This document shows, one piece after another, positions 9,033-17,113 of a stretch of 64,000 nucleotides of DNA (its first letter is position 1; each line of letters opens with the position of its first letter). Source of the DNA: CADCTQ01 sp963844325 (lineage in GTDB: Bacteria; Bacteroidota; Bacteroidia; Cytophagales; 172606-1); contig CAWJNV010000002.1 in NCBI GenBank assembly GCA_963844325.1, forward strand, positions 1,736,001 to 1,800,000, written 5' to 3'. Made by a program: the position numbers and the translations under genes. Below the pieces are notes generated by a model. That model saw nothing but the letters and a program-made list of their open reading frames with translations. It was not told where the DNA came from and ran no database searches.

Positions 9033-10190
9033 CTACCAGTACGGCGGCGGTTTGTTGGTACCCACCGTCCGGCAATCCGCGCAGAACACGGACGTAGTTA
9101 CGTAGCCGGGGTCGGTAATCGGGAGTTCGCCAACCACCGGGAAGGTCATGCCCATCAGCCTTTCCTGGGGGTATTCACTGAGCCGGATGGTATCGGGCGG
9201 GAAGCAGCTCTCGTAGCCGGTGATGCGGCGCCAGTCGCTGGGCAACTCGTTGCGGGTAATGAAAATGCGCTTTTGCTGCGTGGAGTAGGCGCTGAAGAAG
9301 CCCAGCACGGGTTCGTCGGGGTTGCTCACCGAACGGATGTTGCCGCTCACCTGCGAAGGTTGGGGGTCAAACAGGGTGCCCAGGTTTTCCGTGTTTCTTT
9401 TCAGGTTCTGCCAGTAGTCGTAGCCCTGCTGGGTGAGGGCGTACTGCTTGACCAGGATGCTGTAGCGAATCCGGTGCTTGGGCGAACTGGGCACCACCAG
9501 GGTGACCGGGTACTGGTAGATGATGTCTTCGCTGAGCCGCGCGGAACTGCCCAGGATCACGTTGCGCGAAGACGCGCCCGTCCAGCAGCGGCCGGTGACT
9601 TCGCCGGGATATTCCCGGATTCCTTTCCGGTACGTGTACAAAAGGCTGAAGGGCGTGGAAAACTCCCAGGTTTCGGAGAACTCCCAGCGGTAGAAGCGGG
9701 TGTTGGCCAGCGGGTCGTGCGTGTTGACGAACACCTGCACGCCCTCGCCGCCCGCCCGCCAGGTGATGCTGTCGATGGGAGGGGTGACCTTCACGGGCAC
9801 GTATTCCGACAGGTACTCCTGACCCCTCGCCGTGCGGACGCGCAGGCGGTACTGCTGGCCCGCGTCGGGCACAGTGTTGAGCAGCAGGTAGCGTCCTCCC
9901 GCCGCTTCGGTGAGCCGGTAGGAAGTACCCCGGTCGCCCTCGATGCTCACCTGGGCCCGTTCTTCGGCGGGTGGGTCTTCTCCTTCGGTCAGGTTCTGGG
10001 TCCGCGAGAGGCGGATCAGCGTGGTGTCGCCGCCCAGGTTCAGGAAGCCGTCTACCACCAGCAAGCCCCGGCCCCCGCCGGCCTCGGGCGGCTGGAAGGG
10101 TTGCAGGCACCCGCCCAGCAGCGGCAACAGCAGCCCGAAAAGCGCCACTGCCCGGGCCCGGCGGAGGAATGATGTGGTAAAGTATGACAT
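9033..10190 (-). CDS. DUF4249 family lipoprotein, copy 3
   Basis: 385 residues with lipobox LLGGC after a short basic leader (MSYFTTSFLRRAR). The body is near-identical to copy 2 in long blocks. It diverges in the leader, in the stretch around residues 180-200 (YRKGIREYPGEVTG) and in the last 40 residues, which still keep a paired cysteine motif (FCADCR). It is the first of the three to be transcribed after the TonB receptor, from which it is separated by 42 bases occupied by a 7-base word array. The variable centre within a conserved frame may reflect divergence in ligand binding; this is an inference. Confidence 0.88.
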   Translation of the reverse strand: MSYFTTSFLRRARAVALFGLLLPLLGGCLQPFQPPEAGGGRGLLVVDGFLNLGGDTTLIRLSRTQNLTEGEDPPAEERAQVSIEGDRGTSYRLTEAAGGRYLLLNTVPDAGQQYRLRVRTARGQEYLSEYVPVKVTPPIDSITWRAGGEGVQVFVNTHDPLANTRFYRWEFSETWEFSTPFSLLYTYRKGIREYPGEVTGRCWTGASSRNVILGSSARLSEDIIYQYPVTLVVPSSPKHRIRYSILVKQYALTQQGYDYWQNLKRNTENLGTLFDPQPSQVSGNIRSVSNPDEPVLGFFSAYSTQQKRIFITRNELPSDWRRITGYESCFPPDTIRLSEYPQERLMGMTFPVVGELPITDPGYVTTSVFCADCRTVGTNKPPPYW

Positions 10191-10202
10191 TCAGGCTGCT
10201 GG

Positions 10203-10240
10203 GTCTATTGTCTGAAATCTAACGTCTCCCGTCTAGAATC
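10203..10240. repeat. Heptad array, AGAC-NNN family (minus-strand sense)
   Basis: Read on the minus strand, six consecutive 7-base words begin AGAC or AGAT (AGATTCT, AGACGGG, AGACGTT, AGATTTC, AGACAAT, AGACCCA). The array fills the gap between the TonB receptor and DUF4249 copy 3. The TAG stop of the receptor (10233-10235) lies inside the array. Confidence 0.7.
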
Positions 10241-13010
10241 TGAAGTTGTAGGTAATGGTCGGAATGGGCTGGCCGAAGATGGAAAGTTCGTACCCTTTGA
10301 TGACGCCGTTTTCCGTCTGGAAGAACACGGAGTAGGGGTTTTTGCGCCCCGTCAGGTTGTACACCGCAAACGTCCACGAACTGTGCGACAGCTTCCGGAC
10401 GCGGTGGTTGCCCTCCACGTTAAGGGAGAAGTCGGTCCGGTAGTAGTCGCGGATGCGGTACTGGTTGCGTTCGGAGTAGAATACCCGCTTGGCGCCGCCG
10501 AGTTCAAACTTGCCCAGCGGCAGCGTAATGGGCCGGCCGGTGCTGTAGGTCATGTTCAGCGAGAAGCTCACCCGTTTGTTGAACCGGTAGTTGCCGATGA
10601 ACGTGAAGTCGTGCGGTTTGTCGTAGTTGCTGGGGTAAAACTCCCCGTCGTTGATGCGTTCGGTGGACAGCGGGTCCTGCACCCGCAGCAGCGACCGGGA
10701 GTAGGTGTAGCTTACCCAGCCGTTCACGCGGCCGGTCAGCTTCTTCACCAGCACCTCCACGCCGTAGGCCCGGCCCTCGGTATTGATGATTTCCCGCTCC
10801 ACGTTCTGGTTGAGGATCAGGTCGGCCCCGCTCTTGTAGTCGAGTACGTTGTCCATCGTTTTGTAGTACACCTCCACGGAGGTTTCCACGGTGTTGTCTT
10901 TCACGTTGCGGTAGTAGCCGAGGGCGTACTGGTCGCCCACCTGCGGCCGGATGTGCAGGTCGCTGAGCTTCCAGATGTCGGTGGGGGCAATGGCCGTGGT
11001 GTTGGACAGCATGTGGATGTACTGCCGGGTGCGGTTGTAGCTCAGCTTCACCGACGAGTTGCCGCTGAGGGTGTACCGGGCCGACAGCCGGTATTCGGGG
11101 CCGTGGTAGGTTTTGATGTTCTTGCCCCGGCCGTACGAAACGCTGTCCTGCACGTTGCTCTCCTCGCGGGGCAGCCCCCGCGGGTAGGTGTACACGTCTT
11201 GCGGACCCAGGTAGTTGAACAGGGAGTAGCGCAGCCCGAGGCTCACCGAGAGCCGCGGCGAAATGTCGTACTTGTCGCCGATGTAGAAGGCGCTTTCCAG
11301 GCCCTGCTCGGCCGGCACGATGTCGGGGATGATCTTCGATTCGGCGCCCTTGGGCAGGAAGCTGCCCGGGAACAGCTTGTAGTAGATGGAACTCACGCCG
11401 AAATCCACCGTGTGCTTGGGGGCGGGAAACAGGCTGAAGTCGGCCTTCAGGTTGGTCTGGTTGATGTCAAAGTTGAGCTTGTAGGCGTTCACGGGGTTGA
11501 GGTCGCTGTCGATGGTGTACTGGTAGCGGCTGTAGCTGCCCGTAAACACGCCGTAGAGTTTGTTGCCGAAGATGTGCTTCCACTTGGCTACCGCGTTCTG
11601 GTTTTTGTACCCGTACAGCGTGTCGCTGCGGAGCTGGAACGCGTCGCGGCTGAGGTAAGCCGTCAGGTAAAACGTGTTTTTCTCGTTCATCTGATGGCTT
11701 ACGTGGGCGTTCACGTCGTAGAACGAGGCGCTGCTCTTGCGGAAGGCCGGGTCGCGGAGTTGCTTGAGCAGCCAGTTGGAATAGGTGGAGCGGCCCGCGA
11801 TCAGAAACGAGGTTTTGTCCTTGATGATGGGACCTTCCAGGCTCAGGCGGCCGGTCACCAGGCCGAGGCCGCCCGCCCCTTCGAATTTTTTCTTGTTGCC
11901 GTCGCGGGTGCTTACTTCCATCACCGACGAGAGCCGGCCGCCGTACCGCGAGGGGATGCCGCTCTTGTAGAGTTCCACGTTTTTGAGCACGTCGGGGTTG
12001 AAGGCCGAAAAGAAGCCGAACAGGTGGGTGGGGTTGTACACCACGGCGTCGTTGTAGAGGATCAGGTTCTGGTCGGTGGCGCCGCCGCGCACGTTGAGGC
12101 CGTTGCTGCTTTCGCCCACGGTCTTTACGCCGGGCAGGGTTTGCACTACTTTAAAGATGTCGTATTCGCCCAGGGCGGTGGGCACCTGCTTCATCGCCTT
12201 GATGTCGAGCCGTTCCAGGCCCATCTGCATGCCCGACACGTTCACGTCTTTTTCGGCCTCGATCACCACCTCGCGCAGGGGAATTACGTCGTCGTACATT
12301 TCAACGTTCAGTTTGCCGTCGGCGTAGAGCATGACCTGCCGCTTGGTGTCCTTCATGCCGATGCTCTTGATCTTGAGTTCGTGCCGCCCCTTGGGAATGG
12401 TGAGGGAGAAGTAGCCGAACTGGTCGGTGGACACGCCGATGCGCGGGGTTTCGATGTAGATCACCGCCCCGATCACGGCTTCGCCGGAGGCCGCGCTGCG
12501 GATGTGCCCGGCCAGGTTGGCGTTGCCGGTGACTTCACCGGCCGGCTTGGTGCCGATCTGGAACAGCTTGTTCTCCTCGGTGAGGCTGAGCTTGGCTTCC
12601 TCTTTTTTGCCCAGGTAGCCGGCCACCACTTCCTGGTCCGCCTCGCCGCTTTCGGTCCGTTCGAAGTACCGGGGCGGCAGGCCGGTCATGATCACGCGGT
12701 CGTAGGTGATGAACACCCGCTGGGCGTCGTCGATGGCGAAGAAGTAGCTGGTGCCCTTGAAAATTTCAAAGAGCACGTCGCGCAGGGGTTTGGCGTCGGC
12801 CTGCACGGTCACTTTCAGGGTATCGGTTTGCCGGGCGTCGTAGAAGAAGCGGTAACGGGTGGACGATTCCACGGCCTGCACGAACTGCGGGAAGGGCGTA
12901 CCGGCAAAGTTGCCGCTGATCGTCTGCTCCCCGGCCCCCTGGCCGAAAGCCCGGAACGCACCCGCACCGGTGAGGATCAGGAAAAGAAAAAGGCGGGTAA
13001 AGCGGGTCAT
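10233..13010 (-). CDS. TonB-dependent receptor with STN-like and CarboxypepD_reg-like domains
   Basis: 925 residues. Signal peptide 1-24 (ending AFRAFGQ). An STN-like segment at about 30-110 (FPQFVQAVESS..YRFFYDA) suggests possible signalling to an anti-sigma factor. A carboxypeptidase-regulatory-like beta domain is at about 165-240 (LAGHIRSAASGEAVIGAVIY). The plug is at about 255-390 with VRGGATDQNLILYND. The rest is a 22-strand-type barrel ending in the aromatic YNFRF. It imports an unknown ligand across the outer membrane with TonB energy. The start overlaps the stop of the upstream gene by ATGA, so the two are translationally coupled. The three DUF4249 lipoproteins follow on the same strand. 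Confidence 0.92.
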   Translation of the reverse strand: MTRFTRLFLFLILTGAGAFRAFGQGAGEQTISGNFAGTPFPQFVQAVESSTRYRFFYDARQTDTLKVTVQADAKPLRDVLFEIFKGTSYFFAIDDAQRVFITYDRVIMTGLPPRYFERTESGEADQEVVAGYLGKKEEAKLSLTEENKLFQIGTKPAGEVTGNANLAGHIRSAASGEAVIGAVIYIETPRIGVSTDQFGYFSLTIPKGRHELKIKSIGMKDTKRQVMLYADGKLNVEMYDDVIPLREVVIEAEKDVNVSGMQMGLERLDIKAMKQVPTALGEYDIFKVVQTLPGVKTVGESSNGLNVRGGATDQNLILYNDAVVYNPTHLFGFFSAFNPDVLKNVELYKSGIPSRYGGRLSSVMEVSTRDGNKKKFEGAGGLGLVTGRLSLEGPIIKDKTSFLIAGRSTYSNWLLKQLRDPAFRKSSASFYDVNAHVSHQMNEKNTFYLTAYLSRDAFQLRSDTLYGYKNQNAVAKWKHIFGNKLYGVFTGSYSRYQYTIDSDLNPVNAYKLNFDINQTNLKADFSLFPAPKHTVDFGVSSIYYKLFPGSFLPKGAESKIIPDIVPAEQGLESAFYIGDKYDISPRLSVSLGLRYSLFNYLGPQDVYTYPRGLPREESNVQDSVSYGRGKNIKTYHGPEYRLSARYTLSGNSSVKLSYNRTRQYIHMLSNTTAIAPTDIWKLSDLHIRPQVGDQYALGYYRNVKDNTVETSVEVYYKTMDNVLDYKSGADLILNQNVEREIINTEGRAYGVEVLVKKLTGRVNGWVSYTYSRSLLRVQDPLSTERINDGEFYPSNYDKPHDFTFIGNYRFNKRVSFSLNMTYSTGRPITLPLGKFELGGAKRVFYSERNQYRIRDYYRTDFSLNVEGNHRVRKLSHSSWTFAVYNLTGRKNPYSVFFQTENGVIKGYELSIFGQPIPTITYNFRF

Positions 13011-13798
13011 AGGGACTTGGTTAAAGCGTCGTACTGGCGGGCCAACTGCACCATGGCCGATTCGGGGTCACGCTTGTAGCGGATCTTCTGCTCCCGCAGG
13101 AATTTTTGCAGCTCTCTTTTCCGGTCGTCAAATACGGAAAGCACGGAGCCTTTGCCCTTTACGGCGTAAAACTGCCCGTCCTTGCGGAGATAGTACCGGT
13201 CGCGTTCGTAAAAATCCCGTTCCACCTGGCCGGAGGTGATCTGCTCGTGGATGAGTTTGACCCGTTTGGCCAGCACCTGCACGCGGCCGTCGTACAACTG
13301 GTCGTAGAACCCGGTGCGTACCCCCCCCTGCGTCGTCGAGTCGGCCACGATGCGCACGAAGGTGTGCCCGAGCAGGGTGAAGTAGCGTACTTTTTCGGCA
13401 ACGAGCCGAATGCGCAGGGGGCCGGCCAGGTTCTCGGTGATCACCTGGTCGTACCGCACGTCGTACAGCAGCGGCACCTGGCGGTACAGCGTGCCGTCAT
13501 AGTGAATGGTGCCATCCTCCCATTCGTCGGACCTGAAGTACTGGTGCCCGTCAATGTAGTTGTCGTAATCCACGTACTCGCTCCCGTTGTAGAGGTGTGA
13601 GTGCAGGTGCATGGCCGTCCGGTAGCGGGCGTAGACCTGCTGCACCGACTGCTGCACCAGGGCGCTGTCGGCAGGGACGGACTGGCTGAAGGCGGAAGGG
13701 ATACTGCCGGAAAGGAAAATCAGGGCAATGAGAAAAACGGTGAGCCGTGTCACTGAATGGGGTATAAGGGTCGTAAAATGGTTGCATAAGTACGGCAT
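13007..13798 (-). CDS. Secreted protein of unknown function upstream of TonB receptor
   Basis: Up to 263 residues. The ATG at 13798 lies inside a perfect hairpin stem. A GTG at 13753 would give VTRLTVFLIALIFLSGSIPSAFSQ, a cleaner signal peptide, so the start is uncertain. The mature part is strand-rich and polar with no motif I recognise (for example EYVDYDNYIDGHQYF, YDVRYDQVITEN). The C-terminal 60 residues are charged and helical. The coupling to the TonB receptor suggests a periplasmic or outer-membrane partner of that transporter. Its function is unknown. Confidence 0.75.
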   Translation of the reverse strand: MPYLCNHFTTLIPHSVTRLTVFLIALIFLSGSIPSAFSQSVPADSALVQQSVQQVYARYRTAMHLHSHLYNGSEYVDYDNYIDGHQYFRSDEWEDGTIHYDGTLYRQVPLLYDVRYDQVITENLAGPLRIRLVAEKVRYFTLLGHTFVRIVADSTTQGGVRTGFYDQLYDGRVQVLAKRVKLIHEQITSGQVERDFYERDRYYLRKDGQFYAVKGKGSVLSVFDDRKRELQKFLREQKIRYKRDPESAMVQLARQYDALTKSL

Positions 13799-13817
13799 TC
13801 CGGGGAGGGAATGCCGT
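13792..13817 (-). promoter_or_regulatory. Perfect 10-bp hairpin over the putative start of the secreted protein gene
   Basis: ACGGCATTCC (13792-13801) pairs with GGAATGCCGT (13808-13817) around a 6-base loop. The ATG at 13798 falls in the stem, so either translation is controlled by the hairpin or the real start is further in at the GTG at 13753. Confidence 0.5.
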
Positions 13818-13953
13818 CGTAATTACGAATGAAGAAAAGTTTTTGGATAAATCATAGCAACCCAAGAATATTTTACGGGAAGGTGAACATTTTTCGGCTC
13901 CGCAACCCCCCGGCGCACTGTTTTTCCGTCGCCGCCCGCCCCCCGTGCCGCCC

Positions 13954-14874
13954 TCAGGCCCGGATGCTGATCAGGTCGTGGAGGGCCGGGCCGGCCTGGG
14001 CAAACTGGAACAGGTAGCCCGCCTGGAGCAGCCGGGCCGGCACTACCCAGCGGCTTTTGAGCACCAGTTCGGCTTCCGTGCCGATCAGCCCCGCCCCGAG
14101 TTCCAGCAGCCAGGCCGGCGCGGGCAGCCCCGCCGGCACGCCGTACGCTTCGCGGATGAGCCCCATGAAGGTGGCGTTGGGCACGGGACCGGGCGCCGTG
14201 CAGTTGTAGACACCCGTTGCCGACTCGTTGGCCGCCACCCAATCTACGATGCCCGCCACGTCGGCCTCGTGAATCCAGCTGATGTACTGGCGTCCGTTGC
14301 CCTGCCGGCCGCCCAGCCCCAGCCGCACCAGGTTGAGCAGCCGCGGAAAGGCGCCGTCGCGCCGGCCGAGTACAATGCCCGCCCGCAGGATCACCTTGCG
14401 GGTGTGCGGGGCCGGCTGCGCCCAGAAGGTTTTTTCCCACTGCCGGCACACGTCCACCGAGAACCCGTAACCGATCTCGCCGGCAATTTCGTCCATCGCA
14501 AAATCTTCGGCGTGCCGGTAGATGGTGGCCGAGGCAAACTGGACCCACACCCGGGGGGGAACCTGCGCGGCGGCCACGGCCCGGCCCAGCGCCTCGGTAG
14601 CCGCCACCCGCGACCGGAGGATTTCCCGCCGGTTGGCTTCGGTGTAGCGGCAGTTCACGTTTTTGCCCGCCAGGTTTACCAGCAGGTCGGCCCCTTCGAG
14701 GTGGACCCGCCAGGGACCGTCGCCGGCACCGTCCCACGACACGGCCTGCACGTTGCCCCGTTGCCAGGCCGGCCCGCGGGTCAGGATCACAATGGACTGC
14801 GCTTGGTCGGCAAAGTGCCGGGCCAGCAGGGTACCCAGGTAGCCGCTGCCCCCGGCCAGAATAATCTTATTCAT
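13954..14874 (-). CDS. TIGR01777 family epimerase-like SDR (YfcH/SDR39U1 type)
   Basis: 306 residues, typical for the family. The N-terminal Rossmann motif is GGSGYLG at residues 8-14. LVNLAGKNVNCRYTEANR and the following RVAATEALG are the family signature, and SATIYRH carries the Tyr of the active-site region. The C-terminal DUF1731-like part contains AELVLKSRWVVPARL. The substrate is unknown for this family; NAD(P) binding is expected. The gene ends well before the secreted-protein promoter region and starts at 14874 directly beside an AGAC-NNN word array, which therefore lies in its leader. Confidence 0.9.
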   Translation of the reverse strand: MNKIILAGGSGYLGTLLARHFADQAQSIVILTRGPAWQRGNVQAVSWDGAGDGPWRVHLEGADLLVNLAGKNVNCRYTEANRREILRSRVAATEALGRAVAAAQVPPRVWVQFASATIYRHAEDFAMDEIAGEIGYGFSVDVCRQWEKTFWAQPAPHTRKVILRAGIVLGRRDGAFPRLLNLVRLGLGGRQGNGRQYISWIHEADVAGIVDWVAANESATGVYNCTAPGPVPNATFMGLIREAYGVPAGLPAPAWLLELGAGLIGTEAELVLKSRWVVPARLLQAGYLFQFAQAGPALHDLISIRA

Positions 14875-14912
14875 AAGACGTGAGATGTAAGACGGGAGAC
14901 TTGAGACCGGAG
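14875..14912. repeat. Heptad array, AGAC-NNN family
   Basis: Plus-strand words AGACGTG, AGATGTA, AGACGGG, AGACTTG and AGACCGG follow one another at 7-base spacing, immediately 5' of the epimerase start codon. Same word family as at 10203 and 61205. Confidence 0.7.
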
Positions 14913-14965
14913 CCCTTGCACGGAGGCCGGGCGAAAATTCTACCTGGTCCGGGCGCGTAACCGGT

Positions 14966-15784
14966 TTACAGGATGACAGCCAGGACGAGCAGCCGGTAGG
15001 CTACCCAGCCCGCCGTGGCCGCCGCCGGAATGCCCAGCAGCTTCACCCGCCGGACGTGCTCAAGCAACATCAGGCCGACCACCGCCGTGAACCAGGCGGC
15101 GTAGAAGAGCGGCGGCAGGGCCAGTCCGGCCGCTCCCAGGGCCAGGGCCGGCACCAGCAGGAGGGACCCGGCCAGCGAAACGGTCATCATATTGCCCAGG
15201 TAGTGCACCAGCCGGTCGCGGCGCAGCAGGCCCACGAGCCCGGCCTGGAAGGCGATCTGGCCGCCGCAGACGAGGAATTCCCGCCCGAACGAAGAGGCCG
15301 GCACCAGCGGCACGAGCCGGGCGGCGTAGGCCGTGAGCACCCAGGCCGACACCAGCCAGGCCACGCCGAGGTAGGCCAGCCGCCAGGGGAGGTGAAAGGT
15401 GGGCGTGCAGGCGCCTTCCGCTTCGAACACCCGCCCCGGGATCACCACTTTGCGGTTGTAGGAAACGAAGGCGTACGCCGTGCGGGCCAGCCCCTGAAAG
15501 AGCCGCAGCCGGAAGAGCGGCCGGAGGGCGGGAAAACGGTGCCCCACCACCTTGAAGATGCTGTCGACGCCGTACACCACGGTGCCCGTGCGCAGGTCCA
15601 CCAGCGGAATCTCGTTGCGCGACCGCTCCGCGTCGAGCAGCCCGGCCGTTTCGGGACCCAGGCAGGTGTAGGCCTGGCGGCCGTCGGGGTCAAGCATTCC
15701 CGTTTTCACGAAGGCGCCGGTGTAGAGGTGGCAGAGCGGACACCCGTCATCGTAGATGATGACGTGTTCTTTTAATGTTCTCAT
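14966..15784 (-). CDS. DCC1-like thiol-disulfide oxidoreductase family membrane protein
   Basis: 272 residues from the ATG at 15784 (MRTLKEHVIIYDDGCPLC). The DGCPLC near residues 13-18 is the C-x-x-C motif of the DUF393/DCC family (usual form DGxCxxC). The first 130 residues are the thioredoxin-like part. The remainder has about four hydrophobic segments (LAYLGVAWLVSAWVL, FQAGLVGLL, MMTVSLAGSLLLVPALALGAAGLAL, and the C-terminus), so it is a membrane-anchored version. The redox role follows from the family; the target is unknown. It lies 41 bases after the GbsR/MarR gene on the same strand, a pairing common in Bacteroidota and probably an operon. Confidence 0.85.
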   Translation of the reverse strand: MRTLKEHVIIYDDGCPLCHLYTGAFVKTGMLDPDGRQAYTCLGPETAGLLDAERSRNEIPLVDLRTGTVVYGVDSIFKVVGHRFPALRPLFRLRLFQGLARTAYAFVSYNRKVVIPGRVFEAEGACTPTFHLPWRLAYLGVAWLVSAWVLTAYAARLVPLVPASSFGREFLVCGGQIAFQAGLVGLLRRDRLVHYLGNMMTVSLAGSLLLVPALALGAAGLALPPLFYAAWFTAVVGLMLLEHVRRVKLLGIPAAATAGWVAYRLLVLAVIL

Positions 15785-15825
15785 ACTTTCAGGAATTATT
15801 GAAACATACAAGCAAATAAAAAAGG

Positions 15826-16332
15826 TTACTTCATGAGTTTGAGCAGGGTGCCGAAAAACCAGCTTTCGTCGGCCCGCAGCAGGGTATCGAACGAACTGTC
15901 CATCTTGCCCACGAAGCCGTTGAGCTGAGCCATGCGTTCGGTGAACTCGCGTACTTCGGGGCGGTTGGGGTCGCCTTCCACGGCCTGGAGCCGTTCGAGC
16001 ACCTGCTTGACGGGTTCGATCTCCCGGCGCTTCCGTTCGCGGGCAATGCGCTTGGCTACTTCCCAGATGTCCTTTTCGGCCACGAAGTACTCCTTGCGGT
16101 CGCCGGGCACGAGTTCCTTGTGGACCAGGCTCCAGTCGAGCAGGTCGCGCAGGTTCATGTTGGCATTGCCCCGCGAAATGCTCAGTTCTTCCATTACCTG
16201 CTCGGTGCTCAGGGGTTTGGGCGAGATCAGCAGCAGGGCGTGCACCTGCGCCATGGTGCGGTTGATGCCCCACTCGCTGCCGAGCTTGCCCCAGGTCTGG
16301 ATGAATTGCCGCTTGCCTTCCTCGTACTGCAT
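15826..16332 (-). CDS. GbsR/MarR family transcriptional regulator
   Basis: 168 residues. A winged-helix domain covers residues about 15-90: GINRTMAQVHALLLISPKPLSTEQVMEELSISRGNANMNLRDLL, the typical GbsR arrangement in which SISRGNANMNL is the recognition helix. A long charged helix follows (KRREIEPVKQVLERLQAV) that would form the dimer interface, and a short C-terminal helix ends FGTLLKLMK. It probably controls the DCC-family gene directly downstream and itself. A long imperfect hairpin built of CGCAAAG words lies upstream of its start. Confidence 0.88.
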   Translation of the reverse strand: MQYEEGKRQFIQTWGKLGSEWGINRTMAQVHALLLISPKPLSTEQVMEELSISRGNANMNLRDLLDWSLVHKELVPGDRKEYFVAEKDIWEVAKRIARERKRREIEPVKQVLERLQAVEGDPNRPEVREFTERMAQLNGFVGKMDSSFDTLLRADESWFFGTLLKLMK

Positions 16333-16398
16333 GGGCCAAAGGTAATACTCTTTTCCTAATTTTCAATAGTTACTGAAAGTTTAGTAAGTTTTTTTGTA

Positions 16399-16523
16399 AA
16401 AGGGTTCACGCAAAGACGCAAAGGAGGAGCGCAAAGGGCGCAAAGAAAAGGGGCGCTTTTGATGCATTAATTCCCTTTGCGGTCTTTGCGCTCCTCCTTT
16501 GCGCCTTTGCGTGAACCCTTTTG
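16399..16523. repeat. CGCAAAG-word inverted repeat (long hairpin)
   Basis: The left arm 16399-16447 and right arm 16472-16523 are nearly perfect reverse complements. Each arm is made of repeated words such as ACGCAAAG, AGCGCAAAG and GGCGCAAAG. It sits between two co-directional minus-strand genes. A second member of the family is at 52268-52367. Confidence 0.8.
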
Positions 16524-16537
16524 CGTGAAATAACCGC

Positions 16538-16954
16538 TTACCGTGACGCGTAGCGGGGAATGACCAGGAGCATGACGGCGCCGGCGATCAGGTGCATGGG
16601 TGCGGTGAGGATTGCAAAACCCGCCGGAGCCGGTGAGCCGTCGGGCAGGGTAGGCTGGAAGGGACCGCCCATGCTCAGCAGCGTAAATACCACTACCACA
16701 ATGGCGAAGATCAACCCGGGCCGCCGGGTGAACCGGGCCAGCAGGTAGTAGAATAGTCCCGCCAGCAGGGCCGGCACCACCGACGAGCCGGTGACCGAAC
16801 CGACGTGAATCACGTTGGGCGCCGAAATGTCGAGTACCGTGCCGCAAAACAGGTTGTACAGGTTGTTAAGGACAGCAATGACCACGCCAGCGAGGAGGCC
16901 GGCTACCAGGGCGTTTTTTACACTGACACGTTTGAGGGCGAGGACTTTTTCCAT
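16538..16954 (-). CDS. DUF6069-like four-helix membrane protein
   Basis: 138 residues with four hydrophobic stretches: about 14-34 (ALVAGLLAGVVIAVLNNLY), 58-75 (VVPALLAGLFYYLLARF), 80-95 (LIFAIVVVVFTLLS) and 115-132 (APMHLIAGAVMLLVIP). The size, layout and PDGSPAPAGFAILTAPMHL loop resemble DUF6069 proteins, but the assignment is by eye. Its function is unknown. It is divergent from the small gene at 17114; a strong palindrome lies between the two starts. Confidence 0.75.
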   Translation of the reverse strand: MEKVLALKRVSVKNALVAGLLAGVVIAVLNNLYNLFCGTVLDISAPNVIHVGSVTGSSVVPALLAGLFYYLLARFTRRPGLIFAIVVVVFTLLSMGGPFQPTLPDGSPAPAGFAILTAPMHLIAGAVMLLVIPRYASR

Positions 16955-16995
16955 ACTTGTAATGGGTTAGCGTTCAACTTGAGGCCAAGGTAATA

Positions 16996-17034
16996 AAATA
17001 TTTGTATATACAATAGATGTCTATACAAATATTT
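16996..17034. promoter_or_regulatory. 13-bp palindrome between divergent genes, likely operator/promoter
   Basis: AAATATTTGTATA (16996-17008) and TATACAAATATTT (17022-17034) form a perfect 13-bp inverted repeat with a 13-base spacer in an AT-rich patch. It lies 42 bases from the start at 16954 and 80 bases from the start at 17114. Its symmetry and place suggest a dimeric repressor site; no regulator gene can be assigned. Confidence 0.55.
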
Positions 17035-17113
17035 ATTCATGCATTTTGCATCCGCTTCGGGCCCACCGTCGTATAACCCGGTAACGTTGTATAACCCACA
17101 AAAACAGACAGCT

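Noticed and set aside
10383..13079. Open frame of 898 codons on the plus strand antisense to the TonB receptor
   Set aside because: Antisense shadow; no signal peptide, motif or promoter, while the minus strand is a clear receptor.
14966..16366. Single 466-codon minus frame joining the MarR region and the DCC protein
   Set aside because: The first half is an out-of-frame reading of the GbsR/MarR gene. The DCC protein starts at its own ATG (15784), with a 41-base gap to the regulator stop.
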